A DNA stretch of 64,000 nucleotides, taken from the NCBI RefSeq assembly GCF_011440395.1, contig NZ_JAAOIX010000012.1, positions 62,001-126,000 on the forward strand. Direction: 5' to 3'. This document shows positions 47,314 to 57,770 of the stretch, one piece after another. Origin of the DNA: Pseudomaricurvus alcaniphilus (GTDB lineage: Bacteria > Pseudomonadota > Gammaproteobacteria > Pseudomonadales > Cellvibrionaceae). The notes below the pieces were generated by a model, which did no database searches, was not told the origin of the DNA, and worked only from the letters and a program-made list of their open reading frames with translations. The position numbers and the translations under genes are program-made. Within the stretch, counting starts at the first letter, position 1. Each line of letters starts with the position of its first letter.

Positions 47314-47955
47314 ATGACGATTGGTATAGTCGGTCGGAAGAGCGGTATGACCCGCGTTTTCACCGCAGAAGGTGTTTCCCTTCCTGTATCTGTGATTGAG
47401 GTTAGCCCCAATCGCATCACCCAGGTTAAGAGCGAAGAAACCGACGGTTACAATGCTGTACAGGTAACCGCAGGGTCTCGTCGAGCCTCCCGTGTGACCA
47501 AGTCTCAGGCTGGTCATTTTGCCAAAGCATCTACCGAAGCCGGTCACGGCGTTTGGGAACTGCGCAACGACGAAGGCGAAGCTTTCGAAGTTGGCGGCGA
47601 GATCACTGTTGCTGCTTTCGAAGCAGGTCAGTATGTCGACGTAACTGGTACATCCAAAGGTAAAGGCTTTGCCGGTACCGTCAAGCGCTGGAACTTCTCC
47701 ATGCAAGACGCTACTCACGGTAACTCCTTGTCTCACCGTGCGCCTGGCTCTATTGGCCAGTGTCAAACTCCGGGCCGTGTAATGAAGGGCAAAAAAATGT
47801 CCGGACACATGGGCGCTGAGCGAGTAACTGTTCAGAACCTGGAAATTGTTCGGGTCGACGCCGAGCGCAATCTGCTGCTGGTTAAAGGTGCTATCCCCGG
47901 TGCTCCCGGTGGAGATGTATTCGTGCGCCCTGCAACCAAGCGCCGTGACGGTTAA
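47314..47955 (+). CDS. rplC: 50S ribosomal protein L3
   Basis: L3 binds early to 23S rRNA and reaches the peptidyl-transferase centre. The 213-residue product begins [16 protein letters not shown] and has the loop [20 protein letters not shown] near 148-167, the region containing the glutamine methylated in enteric L3. AGAGG lies 8 bases before the ATG. The preceding gap holds an ACCCAA/TTGGGT hairpin (47232-47248), a sequence echoed in the S10 leader. Confidence 0.97.
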   Translation: MTIGIVGRKSGMTRVFTAEGVSLPVSVIEVSPNRITQVKSEETDGYNAVQVTAGSRRASRVTKSQAGHFAKASTEAGHGVWELRNDEGEAFEVGGEITVAAFEAGQYVDVTGTSKGKGFAGTVKRWNFSMQDATHGNSLSHRAPGSIGQCQTPGRVMKGKKMSGHMGAERVTVQNLEIVRVDAERNLLLVKGAIPGAPGGDVFVRPATKRRDG

Positions 47956-47974
47956 GATTCCGAGGGTATCGACG

Positions 47975-48589
47975 ATGGATTTGAATATTGCAACTCCCGA
48001 AGGCGCCAAAGGTACAGTTTCTGTATCGGAAGTCACCTTCGGAAAAGAGTTTAATCAAGACCTGGTTCACCAGGCGGTCACTGCCTATATGGCGGGTGCA
48101 CGTCAGGGAACCAAGGCACAGAAAAACCGCGCAGCGGTTTCTGGTGGCGGTAAGAAGCCTTGGCGTCAGAAGGGCACTGGTCGTGCTCGTGCTGGTACTA
48201 TTCGCAGCCCGATTTGGCGCTCTGGTGGCGTTACTTTTGCTGCCCAGCCTCGCGACCACGCTCAAAAGCTGAACAAGAAAATGTATCGCGCAGCACTGCG
48301 TTGCATCTTGTCAGAGCTGAATCGTCAGGATCGCCTGGTTGTGGTTGAGTCTTTTGATATTGACGCTCCCAAGACCAAGTCACTGGTTCAGCAGTTGGCT
48401 CAGTACGACCTGAAAGATGCGTTGATCGTTTCTCACGACATTAGTGAGAATCTGTATCTGGCTTCGCGCAACCTGCACAAGGTTGACGTACGCGATGTGC
48501 AGGGTGTTGACCCTGTCAGCCTGATTCGTTTCGACAAGGTAGTAATGACCGTACCTGCTCTGAAAAAGTTTGAGGAGATGCTGGGATGA
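47975..48589 (+). CDS. rplD: 50S ribosomal protein L4
   Basis: The 204-residue L4 lines the exit tunnel and in enterics represses the S10 operon. The extended tunnel loop shows as [20 protein letters not shown] followed by [19 protein letters not shown] near 45-85. I start at the ATG after CGAGGGTATCGACG, giving normal length. An in-frame start 43 codons earlier would lie inside rplC. The last four bases overlap rplW (ATGA). Confidence 0.97.
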   Translation: MDLNIATPEGAKGTVSVSEVTFGKEFNQDLVHQAVTAYMAGARQGTKAQKNRAAVSGGGKKPWRQKGTGRARAGTIRSPIWRSGGVTFAAQPRDHAQKLNKKMYRAALRCILSELNRQDRLVVVESFDIDAPKTKSLVQQLAQYDLKDALIVSHDISENLYLASRNLHKVDVRDVQGVDPVSLIRFDKVVMTVPALKKFEEMLG

Positions 48590-48882
48590 GTCAAGAGCGC
48601 CTGTTTAAAGTCCTGCTGGGGCCTGTAATTTCCGAGAAAGCTTCACTGGCTGGTGATACCAGCAACCAGGTGGTTTTCAAGGTATTGCGCGACGCCGCCA
48701 AGCCGGAAATAAAAGCTGCAGTTGAAAAGCTGTTCAAGGTTAATGTCGAAGAAGTACGTACGCTGCTGGTCAAGGGTAAAACCAAGCGCACCCGTCATGG
48801 TATGGGCAAGCGCAGCGACTGGAAAAAAGCCTATGTACGTCTGGCCGAAGGTCAAGAAATTGACTTTTCGGTAGCGGAATAA
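48586..48882 (+). CDS. rplW: 50S ribosomal protein L23
   Basis: The 98-residue L23 sits at the exit of the ribosomal tunnel and is the docking site for trigger factor and SRP. It shows [20 protein letters not shown] near 14-33 and the basic loop [21 protein letters not shown] near 64-84. Its ATG overlaps the rplD stop in ATGA, indicating translational coupling. Confidence 0.97.
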   Translation: MSQERLFKVLLGPVISEKASLAGDTSNQVVFKVLRDAAKPEIKAAVEKLFKVNVEEVRTLLVKGKTKRTRHGMGKRSDWKKAYVRLAEGQEIDFSVAE

Positions 48883-48895
48883 GGGGATAGTTGCG

Positions 48896-49723
48896 ATGCC
48901 TATTGTAAAACGTAAACCAACATCTCCCGGTCGTCGATTTGTTGTCAGTGTTGTTAACCCGGATCTGCACAAGGGTGCGCCTTACGCGCCTCTGCTGGAA
49001 AAGCAAAGCAAGTCTGGTGGTCGTAACAACAACGGTCGTATCACTACCCGTCATGTGGGTGGTGGTCACAAGCAGCACTACCGCGTTATCGACTTCAAGC
49101 GTAATAAAGATGGTATTCCGGCTACTGTAGAGCGCCTGGAATACGATCCGAACCGCACTGCCAATATCGCACTGGTGTGTTATGCCGACGGTGAGCGACG
49201 CTACGTTATCGCCCCCAAAGGTGTGAAAGCCGGTGATGTGATCGAGTCTGGTGAGGCTGCCGCTATCAAAGCTGGCAACACCCTGCCGATTCGCAACATC
49301 CCTGTGGGTAGTGTTATCCACTGTGTTGAATTGAAGCCAGGTAAAGGTGCCCAGGTGGCCCGCTCTGCCGGTACTTCAGTCCAGCTGGTGGCGCGCGATG
49401 GCCAGTACGCGACCTTGCGGTTGCGCAGTGGTGAAATGCGCAAGGTTCTCAGTGAGTGCCGTGCAACGTTGGGTGAAGTATCCAACAGTGAGCATAATCT
49501 GCGTTCTCTGGGCAAGGCTGGTGCTACTCGTTGGCGCGGTGTGCGTCCAACTGTTCGTGGTGTTGCTATGAACCCGGTAGACCACCCGCACGGTGGTGGT
49601 GAAGGTCGTACTTCTGGTGGCCGTCACCCGGTATCCCCGTGGGGTACACCTACCAAGGGTGCGAAGACACGCAAGAACAAGCGCACCGATAAGATGATTG
49701 TACGCCGTCGCGGTAAGAAATAA
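48896..49723 (+). CDS. rplB: 50S ribosomal protein L2
   Basis: L2 is a core large-subunit protein needed for subunit joining and peptidyl transfer. The 275-residue product starts [14 protein letters not shown] and carries the conserved [14 protein letters not shown] near 223-236, containing the universally conserved histidine, then a basic C-terminal tail. AAGGGGAT lies shortly before the ATG and 13 bases separate it from rplW. Confidence 0.98.
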   Translation: MPIVKRKPTSPGRRFVVSVVNPDLHKGAPYAPLLEKQSKSGGRNNNGRITTRHVGGGHKQHYRVIDFKRNKDGIPATVERLEYDPNRTANIALVCYADGERRYVIAPKGVKAGDVIESGEAAAIKAGNTLPIRNIPVGSVIHCVELKPGKGAQVARSAGTSVQLVARDGQYATLRLRSGEMRKVLSECRATLGEVSNSEHNLRSLGKAGATRWRGVRPTVRGVAMNPVDHPHGGGEGRTSGGRHPVSPWGTPTKGAKTRKNKRTDKMIVRRRGKK

Positions 49724-49759
49724 GCGACAGGTTAAACACTAGCTGAAGAGGAAAGTGCA

Positions 49760-50035
49760 GTGCCACGTTCACTGAAAAAAGGTCCTTTCATCGATCTTCA
49801 TTTAATTAAGAAGGTTGAAACAGCGATCGAAAAAAATGACCGTCGTCCGATTAAGACCTGGTCTCGCCGTTCCATGATTATGCCGGAAATGGTGGGCCTG
49901 ACTATCGCTGTGCACAACGGTCGTCAACATGTCCCCGTTCTCGTTAACGAAGAAATGGTTGGACATAAACTGGGCGAATTTGCTGCAACACGTACCTATC
50001 GTGGTCACGTTGCAGACAAGAAAGCCAAGCGCTAA
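49760..50035 (+). CDS. rpsS: 30S ribosomal protein S19
   Basis: S19 is a 91-residue head protein that pairs with S13 near the decoding site. It begins [19 protein letters not shown] and has [20 protein letters not shown] near 33-52, both diagnostic. Translation starts at GTG behind GAAGAGGAAA. It lies between rplB and rplV in the standard S10 order. Confidence 0.97.
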   Translation: MPRSLKKGPFIDLHLIKKVETAIEKNDRRPIKTWSRRSMIMPEMVGLTIAVHNGRQHVPVLVNEEMVGHKLGEFAATRTYRGHVADKKAKR

Positions 50036-50046
50036 GAGGTCTAACA

Positions 50047-50379
50047 ATGGAAGTATCAGCAAAATTACGCGGTGCTCAGTTGTCGGCACAGAAAGCGCGT
50101 CTGGTAGCCGATCAGATACGGGGCAAACACGTGGAAGAGGCACTGGACATTCTGGCTTTCAGTCCGAAAAAGGGCGCAGCGATTGTTAAGAAAGTGCTGG
50201 AGTCTGCGATAGCAAACGCCGAGCACAACGAAGGTGCTGATGTGGATGAGTTGACTGTGTCAACTATATTCGTCGATGAGGGTCTGACCATGAAAAGAAT
50301 CAGGCCGCGTGCTAAAGGACGTGCAGATCGCATCCTTAAGCGCACTTGTCACATCACCGTTAAAGTAGCCGATCAGTAA
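50047..50379 (+). CDS. rplV: 50S ribosomal protein L22
   Basis: The 110-residue L22 contacts all 23S domains and forms a constriction of the exit tunnel. It shows [20 protein letters not shown] near 11-30 and the tunnel hairpin [21 protein letters not shown] near 81-101, whose loop is a macrolide-resistance site in other bacteria. AGAGG precedes the ATG; 11 bases separate it from rpsS. Confidence 0.97.
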   Translation: MEVSAKLRGAQLSAQKARLVADQIRGKHVEEALDILAFSPKKGAAIVKKVLESAIANAEHNEGADVDELTVSTIFVDEGLTMKRIRPRAKGRADRILKRTCHITVKVADQ

Positions 50380-50391
50380 GAGACGGACGTT

Positions 50392-51069
50392 ATGGGTCAG
50401 AAAGTACATCCGACAGGTATTCGTCTGGGCATCGTCAAAAAGCATACCTCTACCTGGTATGCCGGTGGCGATGAATACGCAGACAAGCTCAACACCGATT
50501 TGAAAGTACGTAAGTACATAGAGAAGCAACTGGCAAGCGCCTCCGTCAGTCGTGTGGAAATTGAGCGTCCGGCTAACACCGCTCGCATCACTATCCACAC
50601 TGCCCGTCCAGGTATTGTGATAGGCAAGAAGGGCGAAGACGTTGAAAAGCTGCGGCTTGAAGTTGGTAAGCAAATGGGTTGCCCAGTGCATATCAACATC
50701 GAGGAAATCCGCAAGCCGGATCTGGATGCAACTCTGGTTGCACAAAGTGTAGCTCAGCAGCTTGAGCGTCGTGTTATGTTCCGTCGTGCTATGAAGCGCG
50801 CGGTACAGAACGCTATGCGTCAGGGCGCTGAAGGTATCAAGATCCAGGTTAGCGGTCGTCTGGGTGGCGCAGAAATCGCGCGCACCGAGTGGTACCGTGA
50901 AGGTCGTGTACCTCTGCACACTTTACGTGCTGACATCGATTACGCCCACGCCGAAGGTCTAACCACCTACGGTATCATTGGCGTAAAAGTTTGGATCTTC
51001 AAAGGCGAAGTCATTGGCGGCATTGATGCTGTTGAAGACAAGTCGAAGAAGAAAAAAGGCTCAAGGTAA
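50392..51069 (+). CDS. rpsC: 30S ribosomal protein S3
   Basis: S3 is a 225-residue protein at the mRNA entry tunnel. It starts [14 protein letters not shown] and contains a KH type-2 domain with the loop [14 protein letters not shown] near 66-79, then the C-terminal domain signature [20 protein letters not shown] near 165-184. The C-terminus is Lys-rich. It lies 12 bases after rplV. Confidence 0.98.
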   Translation: MGQKVHPTGIRLGIVKKHTSTWYAGGDEYADKLNTDLKVRKYIEKQLASASVSRVEIERPANTARITIHTARPGIVIGKKGEDVEKLRLEVGKQMGCPVHINIEEIRKPDLDATLVAQSVAQQLERRVMFRRAMKRAVQNAMRQGAEGIKIQVSGRLGGAEIARTEWYREGRVPLHTLRADIDYAHAEGLTTYGIIGVKVWIFKGEVIGGIDAVEDKSKKKKGSR

Positions 51070-51081
51070 GGGGTACGCAAC

Positions 51082-51495
51082 ATGCTGCAACCGAAGCGTA
51101 CAAAGTTTCGCAAGCAAATGAAGGGCCGCAACCGCGGTCTGGCCCAACGTGGCTCCAAGGTTAGCTTTGGCGAATATGGTTTGAAGGCAAATGCACGTGG
51201 TCGTCTCACAGCGCGTCAGATTGAAGCTGCGCGTCGTGCTATGACTCGTCACATCAAGCGTGGCGGAAAAATCTGGATTCGTGTGTTTCCTGACAAGCCA
51301 ATTACCAGCAAACCCCTGGAAGTACGTCAGGGTAAAGGTAAGGGTAACGTTGAATACTGGGTCGCCCAGATTCAGCCAGGCAAGGTTCTTTATGAAATGG
51401 AAGGTGTTTCTGAAGAATTGGCTCGCGAGGCATTCGCACTGGCCGCTGCCAAGTTGCCACTCAATACAACTTTCGTGAAACGTTCGGTGATGTGA
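51082..51495 (+). CDS. rplP: 50S ribosomal protein L16
   Basis: L16 helps position the A-site tRNA. The 137-residue product begins [19 protein letters not shown] and has [20 protein letters not shown] near 51-70 and [18 protein letters not shown] near 76-93, including the region hydroxylated on arginine in enterics. AAGGGG precedes the ATG. Its stop overlaps the rpmC start in TGATG. Confidence 0.98.
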   Translation: MLQPKRTKFRKQMKGRNRGLAQRGSKVSFGEYGLKANARGRLTARQIEAARRAMTRHIKRGGKIWIRVFPDKPITSKPLEVRQGKGKGNVEYWVAQIQPGKVLYEMEGVSEELAREAFALAAAKLPLNTTFVKRSVM

Positions 51496-51686
51496 TGAAA
51501 GCTCAAGAACTCCGCGAAAAATCTGTTGAAGAGCTGAATGCTGAATTACTGAAGCAGCTTGAAGAGCAGTTTAAGCTGCGTATGCAAGCTTCTACTGGTC
51601 AGCTGAATCAGACACACCTGCTCAAGCAGACACGTCGCGATATTGCTCGTATTAAAACAGTGCTGAATCAAAAGGCAGGTGACTAA
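51495..51686 (+). CDS. rpmC: 50S ribosomal protein L29
   Basis: The 63-residue L29 is a helical hairpin near the exit tunnel next to L23. It starts [20 protein letters not shown] and has the second-helix signature [19 protein letters not shown] start at the ATG that shares one base with the rplP stop; a GTG one codon earlier gives no better spacing. It is 2 bases from rpsQ. Confidence 0.97.
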   Translation: MKAQELREKSVEELNAELLKQLEEQFKLRMQASTGQLNQTHLLKQTRRDIARIKTVLNQKAGD

Positions 51687-51688
51687 CA

Positions 51689-51949
51689 ATGACAGACAAG
51701 CTAGTACGTCAGTTAAGCGGTAAGGTCGTAAGCGACAAGATGAATAAAACCATCACTGTCCTGATCGAACGCCGTGTTAAGCACCCGATTTATGGTAAGT
51801 ACGTTAGTAAATCAACCAGGTTGAAAGCTCATGATGAAAAGAATGAGTGCAAGACAGGTGATGTGGTAGTGATTGAAGAATCCCGCCCGCTGTCTAAAAC
51901 CAAGACCTGGTCGTTGGTGAAAATAGAAGAACGCGCCACAGAGGTTTAA
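51689..51949 (+). CDS. rpsQ: 30S ribosomal protein S17
   Basis: S17 is an early-binding OB-fold protein of the 30S body. The 86-residue product contains [20 protein letters not shown] near 11-30 and [19 protein letters not shown] near 32-50, followed by [18 protein letters not shown]. It closes the S10 operon gene set. A 54-base gap to rplN marks the usual S10/spc boundary, but no terminator is seen there. Confidence 0.97.
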   Translation: MTDKLVRQLSGKVVSDKMNKTITVLIERRVKHPIYGKYVSKSTRLKAHDEKNECKTGDVVVIEESRPLSKTKTWSLVKIEERATEV

Positions 51950-52003
51950 TCTCTCACCCCGCGTTGTAAAGACTTAGAAAGTTTAGAGTTTCGGAGACGG
52001 ACG

Positions 52004-52372
52004 ATGATTCAAACGCAAACATACCTGGATGTGGCAGACAACAGTGGTGCCCGCCGCGTTATGTGCATTAAGGTACTCGGCGGGTCGCATCGTCGTTACG
52101 CCGCAGTGGGTGACATTATTAAGGTTACCGTAAAGGAAGCAATTCCACGTGGTAAAGTGAAAAAGGGTCAGGTAATGAAGGCCGTGGTTGTACGTACCAA
52201 AAAAGGTGTGCGTCGCCAGGACGGGTCTCTGATCAAGTTTGACGATAACGCCGCCGTGCTGCTGAACACACAGGATGCTCCTGTGGGTACACGTATCTTC
52301 GGCCCTGTTACTCGTGAACTGCGTGGCGAGAAATTTATGAAGATCATCTCTCTGGCGCCAGAAGTTCTGTAA
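52004..52372 (+). CDS. rplN: 50S ribosomal protein L14
   Basis: L14 forms an intersubunit bridge and is also the landing site of the silencing factor RsfS. The 122-residue product starts [20 protein letters not shown] and carries [20 protein letters not shown] near 60-79 and FGPVTRELR near 100. CGGAGACGGACG precedes the ATG. It is the first gene of the spc operon. Confidence 0.98.
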   Translation: MIQTQTYLDVADNSGARRVMCIKVLGGSHRRYAAVGDIIKVTVKEAIPRGKVKKGQVMKAVVVRTKKGVRRQDGSLIKFDDNAAVLLNTQDAPVGTRIFGPVTRELRGEKFMKIISLAPEVL

Positions 52373-52414
52373 GCCAGGGCTTTTGAAATCAGTAGAGAGT
52401 TGAGGAACAGGGTT

Positions 52415-52732
52415 ATGCGTAAGATCAAACGTGATGACGAAGTGATTGTGATCGCTGGTCGCGACAAAGGTAAGCGCGGTAAGGTAGTTAACGTACTTGC
52501 TGACGATCGCTTGCTCGTGTCTGGTGTGCACATGATCAAAAAACACCAAAAACCAAACCCGCAGTTGGGTGTGGCCGGCGGAATTGTGGAGAAAGAATCT
52601 CCGATCCAGGTATCCAATGTTGCTATTTTCAATAGCGCCACTGGCAAAGCGGATCGCGTGGGTTTCAAAGTCCAGGAAGACGGCACCAAAGTGCGAGTTT
52701 TCAAATCCAACGGCGAAGTCGTGGACGCCTAG
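52415..52732 (+). CDS. rplX: 50S ribosomal protein L24
   Basis: L24 is an assembly initiator for the 50S subunit. The 105-residue product has a KOW motif, [19 protein letters not shown] near 6-24, then [20 protein letters not shown] near 39-58. I start at the ATG 9 bases after GAGG, matching family length, instead of a TTG five codons earlier. Confidence 0.97.
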   Translation: MRKIKRDDEVIVIAGRDKGKRGKVVNVLADDRLLVSGVHMIKKHQKPNPQLGVAGGIVEKESPIQVSNVAIFNSATGKADRVGFKVQEDGTKVRVFKSNGEVVDA

Positions 52733-52785
52733 TAGCTCTCCAGCAACTACGCACAGACAGCGACAAAAGCAGACGGTAATTGAAC

Positions 52786-53325
52786 ATGGCTAAGTTTAAA
52801 GAGCTTTACCAAAACGAAATCGCAGCACAGCTGAAAGAAGAGCTGAAGCTGGATAACGTGATGGAAGTGCCTCGCATAACAAAGATCACCTTGAACATGG
52901 GTGTGGGTGAGGCTATCGGGGACAAAAAAGTCCTCGAGAATGCGGTTAGTGATCTGGAAAAGATCTCTGGCCAAAAACCTGTAGTGACCAAGGCGCGCAA
53001 GTCAATTGCTGCGTTCAAGGTCCGCGAGGAATGGCCGATTGGCTGTAAGGTTACTCTGCGCTCTGAGCGTATGTACGAGTTCCTTGAGCGTTTGGTCGGC
53101 ATTGCGATCCCTCGTATTCGCGACTTCCGCGGTATCAGCCCGAAGCAGTTCGACGGGCGCGGAAACTTCTCAATGGGTGTCTCTGAGCAGATCATCTTCC
53201 CTGAGATTGAATACGACAAGGTCGACAAGTTGCGCGGTCTGGATATTTGTATCACGACTACCGCTCGCACTAACGAAGAAGGTCTGGCGCTGTTAAAAGC
53301 GTTTAACTTCCCGTTTAAAGGCTAA
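52786..53325 (+). CDS. rplE: 50S ribosomal protein L5
   Basis: L5 binds 5S rRNA and contacts P-site tRNA and S13. The 179-residue product has [20 protein letters not shown] near 32-51, [20 protein letters not shown] near 63-82 and the basic RIRDFRGI segment near 108. The ATG giving [11 protein letters not shown] is the canonical start. No strong ribosome-binding site is seen, which suggests coupling with rplX. Confidence 0.97.
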   Translation: MAKFKELYQNEIAAQLKEELKLDNVMEVPRITKITLNMGVGEAIGDKKVLENAVSDLEKISGQKPVVTKARKSIAAFKVREEWPIGCKVTLRSERMYEFLERLVGIAIPRIRDFRGISPKQFDGRGNFSMGVSEQIIFPEIEYDKVDKLRGLDICITTTARTNEEGLALLKAFNFPFKG

Positions 53326-53336
53326 GGAATCGGATA

Positions 53337-53642
53337 ATGGCAAAGAAATCTATGATCGCGCGCGAAGTAAAGCGTGCTAAAGCTGTCGCCAAGTACGCTG
53401 CCAAGCGCGCCGAGTTGAAAGCGATTATTGCGAATCCGGAAACTCCGGAAGAACAACTGTGGGAAGCCCAGGTTAAGCTGCAGAAATTGCCGCGTGACGC
53501 CAGTCCTGCTCGCCAGCGCAATCGCTGTCGTGTAACTGGTCGCCCGCACGGTGTCTACAGCAAATTTGGCCTGTGCCGCAACAAGCTGCGTGAAGCAGCG
53601 ATGCGCGGTGATGTCCCTGGCCTGGTTAAAGCCAGCTGGTAA
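53337..53642 (+). CDS. rpsN: 30S ribosomal protein S14
   Basis: S14 is a head protein near S3 and S10. At 101 residues it is the long form without a full zinc ribbon, as in enterics. [20 protein letters not shown] near 60-79 and [17 protein letters not shown] at the C-terminus identify it. It lies 11 bases after rplE, in the standard spc order. Confidence 0.97.
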   Translation: MAKKSMIAREVKRAKAVAKYAAKRAELKAIIANPETPEEQLWEAQVKLQKLPRDASPARQRNRCRVTGRPHGVYSKFGLCRNKLREAAMRGDVPGLVKASW

Positions 53643-53670
53643 GCTACGGCAGAATTTAGGAGCATAAATT

Positions 53671-54063
53671 ATGAGTATGCAAGATCCGTTGGCAGATATG
53701 CTGACCCGTATCCGCAACGCTCAGCTGGTAGGCAAGGTCGATGTTTCCATGCCTGCTTCAAAACTGAAGACCAATGTCGCTCGTGTATTGCAAGAAGAAG
53801 GATACATCGGTGGCTTTGCAGTCAGTGAAGACGCTCAGCCAGTGCTGACCATCGAGCTGAAATATTTTGAGAACAAGCCGGTTATTGCCGAACTTGATCG
53901 AGTAAGCCGTCCCGGCTTGCGTAATTACTCTGGTAAAGATGGCTTGCCATCGGTTCGTGGTGGTCTTGGTATCGCCATCGTATCCACCAGCAAAGGTGTT
54001 ATGACTGATCGTGCTGCTCGCGCCGCTGGCGTTGGTGGTGAGGTTCTCTGCACCGTATTCTAA
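53671..54063 (+). CDS. rpsH: 30S ribosomal protein S8
   Basis: S8 binds 16S rRNA helix 21 and, in enterics, represses the spc operon at the rplE region. The 130-residue product begins [18 protein letters not shown] and has [20 protein letters not shown] near 88-107 and [19 protein letters not shown] near the C-terminus. TAGGAGCATAAATT provides the ribosome-binding site. Confidence 0.97.
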   Translation: MSMQDPLADMLTRIRNAQLVGKVDVSMPASKLKTNVARVLQEEGYIGGFAVSEDAQPVLTIELKYFENKPVIAELDRVSRPGLRNYSGKDGLPSVRGGLGIAIVSTSKGVMTDRAARAAGVGGEVLCTVF

Positions 54064-54119
54064 CACTGGTTTAACGTTTGTAAGTTAACAGTAACAAGTA
54101 GTTTAAACGGGAATTCGTT

Positions 54120-54653
54120 ATGTCACGAGTTGCAAATAGTCCGGTTGAAGTGCCCGCTGGTGTAACTGTTACCCTGGATGGTCAGGAGATTTCAGTTAAA
54201 GGCAGCAATGGTACATTGGCCCATACCATACATAGCAGTGTTGCAGTATCTCAGGAAGAAGGTGTCCTGAAATTCGCTGCTAAAGATGGCGCCAAGCAGT
54301 CTCGCGCATTGGCGGGCACCACACGTGCCCTGGTAAACAACATGGTTCAGGGTACAGGTCAAGGCTTCGAAAAGAAGCTGGTACTCCAGGGTGTTGGTTA
54401 TCGTGCCAAAGCTGCGGGCAAAACTGTAGACCTGACTTTGGGTTTCTCCCATCCTGTCGTTTATACCCTTCCTGAAGGTGTAAAAGCAGAGAGCCCAAGT
54501 CAGACTGAGATCGTACTCAAGAGCGCTGATAAGCAGTTGCTCGGTCAGGTAGCCGCGGAAATCCGCGCATTCCGGCCACCAGAGCCTTATAAAGGCAAAG
54601 GTGTTCGCTACGCTGACGAGTTCGTCCATCGTAAAGAAGCTAAGAAGAAGTAG
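54120..54653 (+). CDS. rplF: 50S ribosomal protein L6
   Basis: L6 lies near the sarcin-ricin loop and the factor-binding site. The 177-residue product has two related domains and the signature [20 protein letters not shown] near 151-170, ending in the Lys-rich RKEAKKK. A 56-base gap separates it from rpsH, with no evident regulatory structure. Confidence 0.97.
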   Translation: MSRVANSPVEVPAGVTVTLDGQEISVKGSNGTLAHTIHSSVAVSQEEGVLKFAAKDGAKQSRALAGTTRALVNNMVQGTGQGFEKKLVLQGVGYRAKAAGKTVDLTLGFSHPVVYTLPEGVKAESPSQTEIVLKSADKQLLGQVAAEIRAFRPPEPYKGKGVRYADEFVHRKEAKKK

Positions 54654-54663
54654 GGCCCAGGTC

Positions 54664-55014
54664 ATGAACGCAAAGAAACAATCCCGTTTAAGGCGTGCGC
54701 GCCGTGCTCGTGCCAAGATCAGCGAATTGGGTGCCACACGTCTGTGTGTCAACCGCACTCCGCGACATATCTACGCACAAATTATTGCAGCCGATGGTGG
54801 CAAGGTTTTGGCCAGCGCCTCAACTTTGGACAAAGAATTACGTGATGGCAAGACCGGCAACAAAGACGCCGCTCAAGCCGTTGGCAAACTGATTGCTGAA
54901 CGTGCCAAAGCTGCCGGTGTCTCTTCTGTGGCATTCGACCGCAGTGGTTACAAATACCATGGTCGCGTACAAGCTCTGGCTGACGCTGCGCGTGAAGCTG
55001 GTCTGGAATTCTAA
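54664..55014 (+). CDS. rplR: 50S ribosomal protein L18
   Basis: L18 binds 5S rRNA. The 116-residue product starts [20 protein letters not shown] and carries [20 protein letters not shown] near 26-45 and [20 protein letters not shown] near 91-110. I use the ATG 10 bases after the rplF stop, which gives family length; an in-frame start 21 codons upstream lies inside rplF. Confidence 0.97.
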   Translation: MNAKKQSRLRRARRARAKISELGATRLCVNRTPRHIYAQIIAADGGKVLASASTLDKELRDGKTGNKDAAQAVGKLIAERAKAAGVSSVAFDRSGYKYHGRVQALADAAREAGLEF

Positions 55015-55024
55015 AGGTTGAGAT

Positions 55025-55534
55025 ATGGCTTTTAACAAGAAAGAAGAACGTAACGAAGAAGGCTTCCAGGAGAAGCTGGTTCAGGTTAACCGGGTTGCCA
55101 AAACCGTTAAAGGTGGACGTATCTTTACCTTTACCGCCCTGACTGTCGTCGGCGATGGTAATGGCAAGGTCGGCTTCGGTCGCGGTAAGGCCCGTGAAGT
55201 GCCAGCCGCTATCCAGAAGGCGATGGAATCTGCCCGCCGCAACATGATCGAAGTCGAACTGAACGGCGACACGCTGCAGTACGCGACTACCGGTCGTCAC
55301 AGCGGTTCCAAGGTTTTCATGCAGCCTGCATCCCAGGGTACTGGTGTAATTGCCGGCGGCGCGATGCGCTCCGTGTTTGAAATGGCAGGTGTCCAGAACG
55401 TACTGGCCAAGTGCTACGGCTCCACCAACCCGGTGAACGTCGTTCGCGCTACCTTCCAGGCGTTGAAGGAAATGGCTTCACCAGCGGGTATCGCCGCCAA
55501 GCGTGGCAAGTCCGTTGAGGAAATCCTGAACTGA
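55025..55534 (+). CDS. rpsE: 30S ribosomal protein S5
   Basis: S5 contributes to decoding accuracy at the mRNA entry site. The 169-residue product has the double-stranded-RNA-binding-like segment [20 protein letters not shown] near 18-37 and [20 protein letters not shown] near 45-64, then [20 protein letters not shown] near 118-137. It is followed by an unusually long 105-base gap before rpmD. Confidence 0.98.
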   Translation: MAFNKKEERNEEGFQEKLVQVNRVAKTVKGGRIFTFTALTVVGDGNGKVGFGRGKAREVPAAIQKAMESARRNMIEVELNGDTLQYATTGRHSGSKVFMQPASQGTGVIAGGAMRSVFEMAGVQNVLAKCYGSTNPVNVVRATFQALKEMASPAGIAAKRGKSVEEILN

Positions 55535-55639
55535 TTGGGCCTGCGCTGAGTGTTTGATGGTACTATGCCGCTCCGGCCAGTCGCCATCGAGGCAAACATC
55601 CAGTAACTATGCCGGTAATGATGAAAGGTTGGAAACACC

Positions 55640-55825
55640 ATGGCTAAGAAAATGATTACGGTGACCCAGGTTAAAAGCACCGCTGGTCGCCTGAAAAACC
55701 ACCAGGCCTGTGTGGCAGGTCTGGGTTTACGTCGCATTGGACACACAGTAGAAGTTGAAGATACTCCTTCCGTGCGCGGTATGATCAACAAGGTACAATA
55801 CCTGATTAAGGTAGAGGGAGAGTAA
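55640..55825 (+). CDS. rpmD: 50S ribosomal protein L30
   Basis: The 61-residue L30 has the family signature [20 protein letters not shown] near 11-30 followed by [20 protein letters not shown]. It is separated from rplO by one base. The 105 bases upstream hold no recognisable gene; in most relatives rpmD follows rpsE closely, so this spacer may be a lineage-specific insertion or regulatory leader. Confidence 0.96.
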   Translation: MAKKMITVTQVKSTAGRLKNHQACVAGLGLRRIGHTVEVEDTPSVRGMINKVQYLIKVEGE

Positions 55826-55826
55826 C

Positions 55827-56261
55827 ATGCGCCTGAACACTCTGAGTCCTGCTCCAGGTAGCACTCACAGCAAGAAGCGAGTCGGTCGCGGTATTGGTAG
55901 TGGCCTGGGTAAAACCGCAGGTCGCGGCCACAAGGGTCTGAAATCCCGCTCCGGTGGTACGGTCAAGCCCGGTTTCGAGGGTGGCCAGATGCCACTGCAG
56001 AAGCGTCTGCCAAAATACGGTTTTACTTCCCGTGTTGGCCGCGTAACTGCCGAAGTTCGACTGGCTGAGCTGAACAATATCGACGCCGAAGTGATTGATC
56101 TGGAAGCACTCAAGCAAGCTGATGTGATCAACATCAACATGAAGCGTGCCAAAGTCTTTCTGTCCGGTGAAATTACCAAAGCAGTGACCGTTAAAGGTCT
56201 GGCTGTGACTAAGGGAGCCAAGGCTGCGATCGAAGCGGCTGGCGGTAAAGTCGAAGAGTAA
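55827..56261 (+). CDS. rplO: 50S ribosomal protein L15
   Basis: L15 is a late-assembly protein with an extended basic N-terminal part. The 144-residue product begins [20 protein letters not shown] and has [20 protein letters not shown] near 25-44 and the [18 protein letters not shown] segment near 49-66. It directly precedes secY, the conserved spc-operon arrangement. Confidence 0.97.
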   Translation: MRLNTLSPAPGSTHSKKRVGRGIGSGLGKTAGRGHKGLKSRSGGTVKPGFEGGQMPLQKRLPKYGFTSRVGRVTAEVRLAELNNIDAEVIDLEALKQADVININMKRAKVFLSGEITKAVTVKGLAVTKGAKAAIEAAGGKVEE

Positions 56262-56291
56262 TCTCTCGATTGGACGAATAGCGAGGTACCA

Positions 56292-57614
56292 ATGGCGACG
56301 GGCAACCTGCCATTAGGAAAGCAAAAAGGACTGGGCGAGCTTTGGGCTCGCCTTCGTTTTCTTTTTGTGGCGATAATTGTTTACCGGATCGGAACCCATA
56401 TTCCTGTACCGGGCATCGATCCCGAGCGTCTGGCGTCATTATTTAACCAGAACCAGGGCACGATCCTGGGCCTGTTTAATATGTTCTCCGGTGGCGCGCT
56501 GGAGCGGATGAGTATCCTGGCCCTGGGCATCATGCCCTATATTTCGGCCTCGATTATCATGCAGTTGATGTCCGCCGTGACACCATCGCTGGAGCAGCTG
56601 AAGAAAGAGGGGGATGCCGGGCGTCGCAAGATCAGCCAGTACACCCGCTATCTCACTGTGGTGCTGGCGCTGGTACAAGGCATCGGCATGAGCGTGGGCT
56701 TTTCCGGCCAGGCGTATATGACCGGCTTTGCCTTTTACTTCGTCGCGGTAACGTCTCTGGTCACCGGTGCGGTGTTTATGATGTGGCTGGGCGAGCAGGT
56801 CACTGAGCGCGGTATAGGCAACGGCATCTCGATGCTGATTTTTGCCGGTATCGTGGCCGGTATGCCGAGTGCGGTCGGTCAGGCATTTGAGAGTGCGCGC
56901 CAGGGTGATTTGCATATCCTGCTGCTGCTCGGCATCACTGTATTGGCTATTGCGGTGGTCTGGCTGGTGGTTCGTATCGAGCGCGGCCAGCGTCGCATTA
57001 CGGTCAACTACGCCAAGCGCCAGCAGGGTCGCAAGGTATTTGCCGCCCAGAGCAGTCACCTGCCATTGAAGGTGAACATGGCCGGCGTAATTCCGGCGAT
57101 CTTTGCCAGCAGTATATTGCTGTTCCCGGCCTCGATCGCACAGTGGTTCGGCCAGGGTGGCGAAGGCATCGGTAGCGAAATACTGCAGGAAATGGCGCTG
57201 GCGATTGGCCCGGGCCAGCCGTTGAACTTTATCCTGTTCGCGGCATTGATTGTGTTTTTCTGCTTCTTCTATACGGCGTTGATGTTCAACCCGGCGGAAG
57301 TGGCCGATAACCTGAAGAAATCCGGAGCGTATATCCCAGGTATTCGTCCCGGCGAGCAGTCTGCCAAGTACATCGACAAGGTGTTGACGCGGTTGACTGT
57401 GGTTGGCGCGATGTACATCGCAGCGGTGTGTTTGTTGCCGCAGTTCCTGGTGGTCGCCACGAACGTACCGTTCTACCTGGGTGGTACATCACTGCTTATC
57501 GTAGTGGTCGTGGTAATGGACTTTATGTCCCAGGTGCAGTCGCATCTTATGTCTCATCAGTACGATTCACTGATGAAAAAAGCAAATCTCAAAGGCTATG
57601 GTTCAGCCCGTTAG
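56292..57614 (+). CDS. secY: Preprotein translocase subunit SecY
   Basis: SecY is the channel of the SecYEG translocon in the inner membrane. The 440-residue product has the expected ten hydrophobic segments, beginning near [20 protein letters not shown] (22-41), with [20 protein letters not shown] near 56-75 and [20 protein letters not shown] near 163-182. It is of normal length and not a SecY2-type paralogue. It is the housekeeping partner that the SecA-like protein of the export block might or might not use. Confidence 0.98.
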   Translation: MATGNLPLGKQKGLGELWARLRFLFVAIIVYRIGTHIPVPGIDPERLASLFNQNQGTILGLFNMFSGGALERMSILALGIMPYISASIIMQLMSAVTPSLEQLKKEGDAGRRKISQYTRYLTVVLALVQGIGMSVGFSGQAYMTGFAFYFVAVTSLVTGAVFMMWLGEQVTERGIGNGISMLIFAGIVAGMPSAVGQAFESARQGDLHILLLLGITVLAIAVVWLVVRIERGQRRITVNYAKRQQGRKVFAAQSSHLPLKVNMAGVIPAIFASSILLFPASIAQWFGQGGEGIGSEILQEMALAIGPGQPLNFILFAALIVFFCFFYTALMFNPAEVADNLKKSGAYIPGIRPGEQSAKYIDKVLTRLTVVGAMYIAAVCLLPQFLVVATNVPFYLGGTSLLIVVVVVMDFMSQVQSHLMSHQYDSLMKKANLKGYGSAR

Positions 57615-57653
57615 GGTGCAGCCCGCTGGCCGTTGATTAAGGTGTAATGAGTC

Positions 57654-57770
57654 ATGAAAGTTCGTGCTTCAATTAAGAAAGTTTGCCGCAAGTGCAAGAT
57701 TGTACGTCGTAAGGGTGTAGTACGGGTTATCTGTGCCGCCGAGCCACGTCACAAGCAGCGCCAAGGCTAA
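57654..57770 (+). CDS. rpmJ: 50S ribosomal protein L36
   Basis: The 38-residue L36 is the zinc-containing form, with Cys11, Cys14, Cys27 and His33 in [23 protein letters not shown]. It begins [11 protein letters not shown] and ends KQRQG. It lies 39 bases after secY, the usual last gene of the spc operon. Confidence 0.97.
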   Translation: MKVRASIKKVCRKCKIVRRKGVVRVICAAEPRHKQRQG

